The position numbers and the translations under genes were made by a program. The notes beneath the pieces were generated by a model. The model did not search any database and was not told the origin of the DNA. It saw only the letters and a program-made list of their open reading frames with translations. Source: Balanoglossus misakiensis (Eukaryota; Hemichordata). Taken from it: a DNA stretch of 64,000 nucleotides. Every line of letters starts with the position of its first letter. The stretch's first letter is position 1. Shown piece after piece: positions 56,248 to 64,000 of the stretch. The stretch is taken from NCBI GenBank assembly GCA_040954595.2, contig CM082585.2, positions 11,842,001 to 11,906,000 of the forward strand, in the 5' to 3' direction.

Positions 56248-59200
56248 GTAATCATTTCCACAGTTCTCTGCTTATATGTCTGCATGGAAAATGTCTGGTA
56301 TCATAGCAACCAGGGTTTAAACATACTCACTCAAACATCTGGGTCCCAGATGGTGTCTAGCTTATACCCAGGGTCTTAGTTTTATACTTTTCATTTTTTT
56401 TAAACATGGAAAAAAGTGAAATAATCACCAAAAGTTATAGTTTCTGTATTTATTCCCCCAAGACTAATAAATATAATCTTTACTCAAATATCCACTGTGA
56501 ACATTAACAGGGTTAGAGTTACCCGGGTCTGTGTGTTCCCAGCATTATATCACAGGGAATACACAGACCTGTACGTAGGGCTAGGTTAGAGTATAGTGTA
56601 GCCCTGCAACTATTACTGTTGGAAAATGTCTGAGTCTTAATCAAGAGAACATGGTAGCTTTAGAGTTTTCCAGTGTACGAGCATGTAGGTTAATGGTCCT
56701 GCATGTGTCAGAGATGCATCAGTGTCACACCCATTGGAGGCATGAGTCATTTAACCATCCATGCCATGAATCGACAATGTTGTCCTATAAGCCCTTGATG
56801 CCAATTTGTGCAGTGTGATGGTATCATCAGAAAACACTCAATTTGTTTTTAATGCCAGGCCATTACTTTGTTGTATGGTTGCAATAGGTAAATTTTCTGA
56901 TGGGATTGGGGGTGAATTCTAGAAGCAATTGGCTGTGACAAAATGCCATCAAATTTCCACTTCTAGAAATATCATGCTGTCGGTCTAGTCAGTCAGGTTG
57001 GAAAATCACAGAGTTGAAAGGTGAAGGTCATGACAAGGTCACCGGGTCTCCAGTGAAACTGCTGTCATGCGAAACCATTAAAGTTGGTGATGAATGATGG
57101 GGTGCATATGATTGATGAAGTGGGAGTTTGTCCATTTTAATATGTGGAAGGAAGTTGTTAAGGGAAACTCTGGTTGCCGCGAACATCATGGATGGAAACC
57201 TCTGACTTGCGAGAATGTGGTGTATATCATTGTGAATAATAACAAATGCCAAATAAACATTCCGTGGTGGATAGATATAAGAACTTATCTACCACAGGAG
57301 GAAATACTGTAGCTTCTAACATTCAGATCTTTCGGAAAATTGTAATCATAGATTTTAAATGTTGTTATCTGTGATGTAGAATTGAAACCCCAGTTGGTGA
57401 ATTTTATCTTCTTCCAATTCAAATTTGTTGATGTCATCTGAAGTGATTGATGAAGATGTAACTTGCATGACTTGAATAAATGTTCACTATTCTTCACAGG
57501 GGATAAATATCTTTTATTTTCACCATAAGACAGTCAAATCTGTCTATAGTGGCCAGTCAAGGGAATTTCTTAAGCTGGCCTTCATAGACAGGTGGCCTTT
57601 ATAGACAGGTGAATTAATGTACAGGTTAGTTGCACAAGGAACAAAGTGGCCAATGTATAGAAGTAGCCATTATAGAGGTGGCCACTACTAACACAGGTTT
57701 GACAGTACAATTTGAGATACTGACTGTGTGTGCCTTTAAACTTCCTCGAAAGTCCAAACAAATGGAGTGGGCTGCACTTTATCAAAGGTTTCTAGAACTC
57801 TCTGTGATTTACGTGAGGAAGCCAGCTTGATGCAGGTCGCTACATTAATGACAACCACACATGGCAATGGATGCTGACCTGCTTGCTGTTTATAATAGTT
57901 CAGTCGGTTAAACCAAAACCGTGATTTATGAGGGGAAAGCTAGGGCTTGGAGTAGACTATTAAGAATGCTTGAAATGTTTGGAGTGAATAAGAAACAGGA
58001 GTTGAAGAAATATTGAAGCGGTTTGTGTTCACAAAGGATAATGGCCCGAGAGTTAATACAGAAGACACTGACATTTAGAAGTCACCACATGTAATAACCC
58101 GGGTATTATATTTTGATCTAGCTAGATGATTGCACCTCTCATTGAAATTTTAATTGACAGCTGCTGAAAGTTCCTGAAGATGAATCATGATTTTGCATAT
58201 CACAAAGCATTGCCAGAAATATGAAAACTATCTTTAGGAATACAAAATTTGCCGGTCCACTTTAACTGTCGACCGATTCTATTCACCAAATGAGAGTGGC
58301 AAGTTTTGATTGCTTATTTGATGCCAATATAACCATTCACTCTTCACATCTGATAAGGAAACTAGTTTTCATAGTAATCCTGCAATCTGGCAAGATCTGG
58401 GTCTAAGCATTGATTTTGTGGTGATAAGCGAAACCAATTTTCCATCAAAGTGGAATGCACATTATTACCTGACAGTAAAATGTCTGCGATCATTTGAAAT
58501 ATTGCAATTTTCACTTTGCGCTAAAAGCGTGACATTTACATCTAATGGCCATCTAATGGTAACCAGGGAGATAGTATTTTTACCAATCAGAGCTGTCATG
58601 AATTTGTAGAGATAATTTGATAGAAGAGTTCTGTTGATCTCTATCTTGTGGTTTTGGAATAGTTGCAGTTGTGGTTTAATGTTTAGATGATGGAATAATT
58701 TAGGTGTTGGTCGAGACTTTAAGCTGTTTCTCGTGATCACAGGCATGGCGCATGTATGATAGGTTAATTATCAGATTTTTTTCTACACAATTTGTGTTCG
58801 TCATCTGTTTGTACAGTCAATATGTGTTACATACATAGTCAGTTATAAATGAAAAGAGCATGCTGTTCATGCTTTTGAGAGTGGATGTGTTTGAGTGACT
58901 GTTTTGAGAAAAAAACATGCACAGCGCTATACTGCTAGAGATCGAGACACTCCTAGTTTTAATTGTGACCTGGTTGTGAGGGTCAAGCTTGTAGAGTTAA
59001 ATTACGTAAAGTAGAGTGTAAACTTTCACATATACCGGTACATGCTGTCCTGTTTGAAATGTCAATTATTTGTGGGTGGACGATTCCTGCCAAAGTTCTA
59101 AGCTAACTTCCAAATGTCTTTTCCTTTTGAAAAGTTGCCCATATCCTTGTAGACACACCTTGAAACTGTTGGCAATTATCCAGGAAGGGATATTTTGAAA

Positions 59201-59260
59201 GAGAATAACAAGTTATGTTTCATTCTATTAAATTTACTTTCTGTGTTCTCCAAATTTCAG
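56248..59260. other. Region upstream of the sialyltransferase exon
   Basis: AT-rich and probably intronic to the sialyltransferase gene, whose start codon must lie upstream of 59261. It contains a degenerate repeat at 57535-57705. No further exon could be supported. Confidence 0.4.
57535..57705. repeat. Degenerate tandem repeat (AGGTGGCC/TATAGA units)
   Basis: Irregular units such as TATAGTGGCCAG, CATAGACAGGTGGCC, TTATAGACAGGTG and ATTATAGAGGTGGCCACT recur about every 20-40 bases. Low-complexity repeats of this style are common in marine invertebrate introns. Confidence 0.55.
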
Positions 59261-62200
59261 ATTCCAAGACGCCCATTTGTGAGGTGTGCCAGGTACCTAG
59301 GAAAGAGTGTGTTATGGCTGATTTTAATTTTGAACATTGTGATCTTTATGAAAGTTCTCAGCAAGGGATTGATGGGCTCCAGTTCTGCTAGTGTGTTCTC
59401 GCACAGTGGCAGGCAGGTTCATTCTGTGTTGCCACCATCAGAAGGAAGGAGATTGGCCAATGAAACTGTTGTCATTCTAGTCGCAAACACCGATGTCAAT
59501 CAGAATCTAATTGGTGAAGATGATGGACCTGTTGAAGAGAGTGTTGATGTGATCGAAGAAAACCAAATCAATGACACAAAAATCAAGAAGGATGAACCCA
59601 TAAAAACTGCAGAGGAGTTAACAAATAACGATAATCAGAAAACAGAATCGAAAGCAGAAGAAGTGAAGGAAGTTGTGACTGTTTTAAACTGCACTGGTGT
59701 GGATGTCCAGTCAGAAAAGTGCAAGGGAAAACATGAAATGAAAAATTTGACAACTGCAACAAAAGTTGTCAGGACTACAAATTCTACAGAGAAAGTGTCT
59801 ATTGCAGTCCCTTGGTATGATCAAGAGTGGCATTTTAATTCGTCCGCGGCAGCAGAAATTAGGTGAGAAACATAAAACATGTGTTTTTATACTCGCATGG
59901 ATCATTTTGTCACTGTCTCATGTAAATCACTTTTTGTACTTTGGTAGGGTTCATACACTGTTGGGGAAATCTTGGAAAGTTCTGGAATTTGGGAACCTTT
60001 CCATAACCAACTTGTGTGACCAATCCCTGTGGTTTGTGTTGTGTCGGTTCAAAAGATGGTTTTGACTTCAATGGATAAAATCAGATTGAAAGATAACTGT
60101 ATGAGACCTACACTTGCAAAAGAATCAATAATAGATGTTTACATGTCTCTTTTGTGACTGACAGAGATCTTCTGGAACAAGAATGTCACACAAACGAACT
60201 ATTCCTGACAACACAAAAGAATGTTTTGAGAAATTCCACACTGCCCTATGAAGGCGAACCGCGGAAAAGACTTCTCATCACATCACAAGTTCACAGTATT
60301 CTGCCTGAGGTAGGTCACCTATATATAAAATTTGATTGGAATGTGACTTTGATGTCTCCATTAATGTAAGGCTATCAGCACAACACTCAAACTTCAAACT
60401 GGACCACATACGACCAATATATGCATGCCAGATAGACGAGAAGTGATTAAAATTCACATCAAAGTTTGTGTTGTGATCTGGAATATCATAGTCTCCATAT
60501 TTATGAGAATTGTTAGGTTGTCAGTGGTGTGATTGCTATTGCAATTTCACTCCACAAATGGTTAATTTTATCCAAATCTCCAAATTTTCTAAATGTTTAA
60601 AAATCCTGACAAACATGCTTTTATTACATAGACAGTTATACAGACTATTTAGGAAAAATACGTGAGAATCCAGATTTCACCTATGCAAAGGCCTGCACAT
60701 ATAAATTTTAAGAGGAGAAAAAATATGAATTTCAAGACATACTGTATCGTGAATATTAGAATATTCTAGTCCCCAGACACCACTTTTCTTTATATGTATC
60801 TGGTGATCCAGAGCAATTTTGAGGACTCAGTTTTTAATGAATAGCAATATCAGAATATTATGGTCCCAAGATGTTGATGTTCTTATAAAGTGCTTGTATC
60901 CCCACAGTGCATATCACAAACCGAAAGGTTCTCAATTAATTTCTGACTTGACCTTTTATCGGAGTGATAATATTTCAACTTTGTGTACAATTTCAGTCGA
61001 AATATTAGATTACCCAACTTAATCTAGTTACAGCCCCATTGTATTTTATAAATTATGTATCTTTGTAGATATATACCGACTCATTGATGCCTTAAGGGCA
61101 TGAATAATAGTGAAGATTGAATTTAAGATTTTAATAGAATTGGCCCTACCAAATGAATAGAGGGTAATCAATTTTATTCTGTGCAGATTGTATTTCTTGT
61201 AGTGAATATTAAATGGGGCGGTGATCTGTTTTTCTTTGAACAATTGTTCTTCAGAATAAGGAGAGCACATGGGTCTGATGATCAAATGACCAGTTGTATT
61301 TCTAACTGCACTTTCCAAATATCATCCTCCAAACAGAATAACCACTAATTCATGATTATCACATTTTTTCCTCCCAGGTTATGCCCTACACCAATCGAAC
61401 CTTCAAGAAATGCAGTATCGTTGGAAGCAGTGGAATTCTCCTGGGAAGTAAATGTGGCCCGGCCATCGACGACTCCGATTTTGTTATCAGGTAAAAAACA
61501 TTCACGCCATGCAATTAGTTAGATTACTCAGCAGAGAAATTCTTCTGCAGTGGAAACTATCTATCATCTAAAGTGTGACCCTGCAGTCACCTCTGTGTCA
61601 CTTTTCTAGGTCAGGACTCAAGTCAAATTAAACAGTGTTTTTGCATCCCTTGATAATTCCCAGAAACACATAGTTGATAAGAAATTAGATGAAACAGGCC
61701 AAAATGTTATGTTTCCAAATCAAGATGAAACAACTGATACATTATAAAAAGTAATAAAACATTGTCTATTTCCAGGTGACCAGATTTATTTCTTACCTGT
61801 TTGTCAGGTCAGGATAATAGTATAGATTTTGTCTTCTGAATCACAATCTGCATATAACCTCAACTCATGGCACAGTTTATATTATAATTATCCTGATGTT
61901 TATTTCTCCAAGTCTAGTGAGAGTAGTTCTTATAAACAGGCAGAATGTTTACCATAGCTTTGCCACGAAATCTAAGGTCAACTTTGTCTAAATAAATAAC
62001 TCATGTTTCTCTCTACATTCAAAGTACATTCTGTTGGTAAGATGCAAATTTCAAATCAGTTGCAAAAAAACCCAAACTAAGATCAAAACATACGGACTGG
62101 ATCACCCTGATTTCACTGTAAGAATTAACTTTATACCTATACATTGAGTCAGGTGGAAATGGCACGACAGTTTTAATCAGTTTCTTTCTTGTCAACTCTT

Positions 62201-63736
62201 ACTTTAATTATATTTCTGTCAGAATGATATACCATACGTTTCAGATGATCTAATTCAACCATAAAGCAATATAAATTGTATCCAGATTTTCATTTTTTAT
62301 TTTTATACTCAGTTAAATTGACATGAAGAATTGTGAGAATGCTCATTTCTGATGTTATTTTCTTTAAATGTCACACTGTGTATATCAAAGATGAAGTCTT
62401 TGAAAATCAACATTTTTCATCAAACATGGTGATTCATCACTTGAAATATCACTTGTTCATTTGTTGCTTGTGTGTGTGTGTGTGAAGTTGTTGGTGGGGA
62501 ATGGAATGGAATGCAATTTGAGTTGTCATTCATTCAAACAAGAAATACAGAAATATCTCTTATCACTTGCCTAACGCTTTACAGATACATTCAATTGAAC
62601 GCTCAGTGACAACATTGATAGCATTCCATTGTGAAATGCCAGTACGGGGAAATAACTTGTCACCCTGAAATCAAAAGAGGAAATTGACTAAAAGGCTTGT
62701 AATTGACAACTCCTGTCAGTTTCTTTTCAGTTCAATTTATCCGTCAAATAAATGGTCCCACATTCATCCGTACTGTGGTACAATTCTTTGTGGAACTGGA
62801 ATTTGTTCAGCTTTTGATGCAGTTTTCCCATTTTCCTGTTTATTCAAACTCCCCACAGTTTTTTCAGTCAGACTTTATGTATTTATAACTAATGTTGTGT
62901 TACCTTTGTACTTAATTGCTTATTGAATCAGAACCTCTACATTTATATGTTTTCTTTCAGTTCAGACTTTCCAAATATCAATCTGATTGTCTTATTTTCT
63001 ACATTTCACCATTTCAGAATGAATCTACCAAGCATTTATAATTACACAGACGATGTCGGCACAAGGACGAATTTTGTGACATGTAACCCAACTTTGGTGA
63101 GATCTGGGTAAGTTGGTAATTTTGGCATTAGTGTGTCTGGTCCAGACTATATAAGCTGCAGAGCTCTATATAATTTTAACAGTCTGCATATATCCATCTC
63201 TTTGCATCATGATCGAGCGACATATATTTCATAATTAAGAGATCTACAGCTTTTATGTAGAGTCTGACTTTTGTTCTCTGCACTTGGATGACAGTAAAAC
63301 GTGCTTTCTTGAAGATGTGTAAATGTTAGTTGCGAGATAAGTATCATGTCTTGTTTTAATGCTGACCAGGCAGGTCACGGCCTTCCAGGTCTGACTGCAT
63401 GTACACATATCAAAATACCGGCTAACTTCTTGCTTTGAATTGTGGCTTCATAAATAGGATTGTATTTCCAATTTCCAAATTCTATTTTTGACAGATTTGC
63501 AGCTCTATCCACTAGAGAAGCCAGACAAGACTTCATCAATTTCCTGAAAGAATTTGGCAACTCTGATCTGTACTTGCCAGCGTTCGCTTTCAAAACCAGC
63601 ACGGAACCCGCCTTCAAGGTTTTCACAACTCTACGAGCAACTGGCAGGAAAGTTCTATTTGCCCACCCTGATCACATGTGGTTGGTGAAGAAATTCTGGG
63701 TTGGACAGGGAGTCAATGCTATAAGAATTTCATCTG
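59261..63736 (+). CDS. Alpha-2,8-sialyltransferase, ST8Sia family (GT29), incomplete at both ends
   Basis: Five exons: 59261-59862, 60165-60309, 61378-61490, 63018-63107, 63495-63736; phases agree. The first exon begins in phase 0 with a basic tail (IPRRPFVRCARYLGK), then a membrane anchor (SVLWLILILNIVIFMKVL) and an unusually long acidic stem of about 150 residues with many Glu, Asp, Lys and Asn-X-Thr sites, so the protein is a type II Golgi enzyme. Exons 3 and 4 together form sialylmotif L: CSIVGSSGILLGSKCG, then DSDFVIRMNLP and DVGTRTNFVTCNPT. These features place it with ST8Sia enzymes, which add alpha-2,8-linked sialic acid using CMP-sialic acid. Sialylmotifs S, III and VS would lie beyond 63736. 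The ATG exon upstream was not found. Confidence 0.93.
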
Positions 63737-64000
63737 GTGAGTCAGAAATTGTTTTTTCAGTTTTTATGGCAATTCAATGAATATTGTTTTTACCAAATGA
63801 CATCACACTTAACTAACTGTGAAAGCTAGCTGCCCTTTGAAGTCTGACTATGTCACACATATACAGTGAACCCTGGATGTTTCATCATCTTGCAATTTGT
63901 AAGGGCATAATCTTAGTCATGTAAACTGAAACAGCATACGGTAACTCTATATCTTGTAAGTGATTGATCATATTTAGCATCAGATGTGACACTTATCCGG
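63737..64000 (+). other. Start of the next sialyltransferase intron
   Basis: The GTGAGT donor at 63737 opens an intron that runs to the window edge; no further exon is seen. Confidence 0.7.

Overview
The window is nuclear DNA of an invertebrate animal. All recognisable genes are split by GT-AG introns, intergenic DNA is AT-rich with many microsatellites and short interspersed repeats, and the gene set is animal-specific: TRAPPC14, BAP18, CFAP300, a GDPD5-like enzyme, an RPE65/BCO-family oxygenase, an alpha-2,8-sialyltransferase, a C1q-domain protein and a C2H2 zinc-finger protein. A marine deuterostome such as a hemichordate or amphioxus fits best; this is inference, and a lophotrochozoan cannot be excluded.

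Layout, left to right. 56-4273 (-): 5' half of a neutral ceramidase (ASAH2-like) running off the left edge. 5287-16636 (+): RBM18, with a 9.6 kb first intron. 17524-19847 (+): 13-finger C2H2 protein. 21683-23423 (+): secreted coiled-coil/C1q protein. 23986-25584 (-): single-exon, membrane-anchored SGNH-hydrolase-like protein. 26261-28207 (-): CFAP300, head-to-head with 28529-29650 (+): TMEM256. 30228-34951 (+): carotenoid oxygenase family. 38035-43607 (-): GDPD5/GDE2-like phosphodiesterase, head-to-head with 44747-48883 (+): TRAPPC14. 49930-51714 (+): BAP18. 53.4-56.3 kb: unassigned, with weak coding candidates. 59261-63736 (+): ST8Sia-like sialyltransferase, incomplete at both ends. I built the gene models by hand by joining exons with compatible phases; in all complete models the summed exon length is an exact multiple of three and close to the known family length.

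Nothing resembles an operon, CRISPR array or prokaryotic system. Three head-to-head pairs (ceramidase/RBM18, CFAP300/TMEM256, GDPD5-like/TRAPPC14) probably share promoter regions. CFAP300 and TRAPPC14 both serve cilia, and CFAP300 has a good RFX X-box in intron 1. The most novel material is: a roughly 93 bp TTAA-flanked piggyBac-like MITE with five copies; a 200 bp repeat present as two circularly permuted copies 41 kb apart; a zinc-finger array built from a five-finger super-unit with a dead finger in front of it; the intronless SGNH protein; and unassigned coding-like segments between 53 and 56.3 kb.
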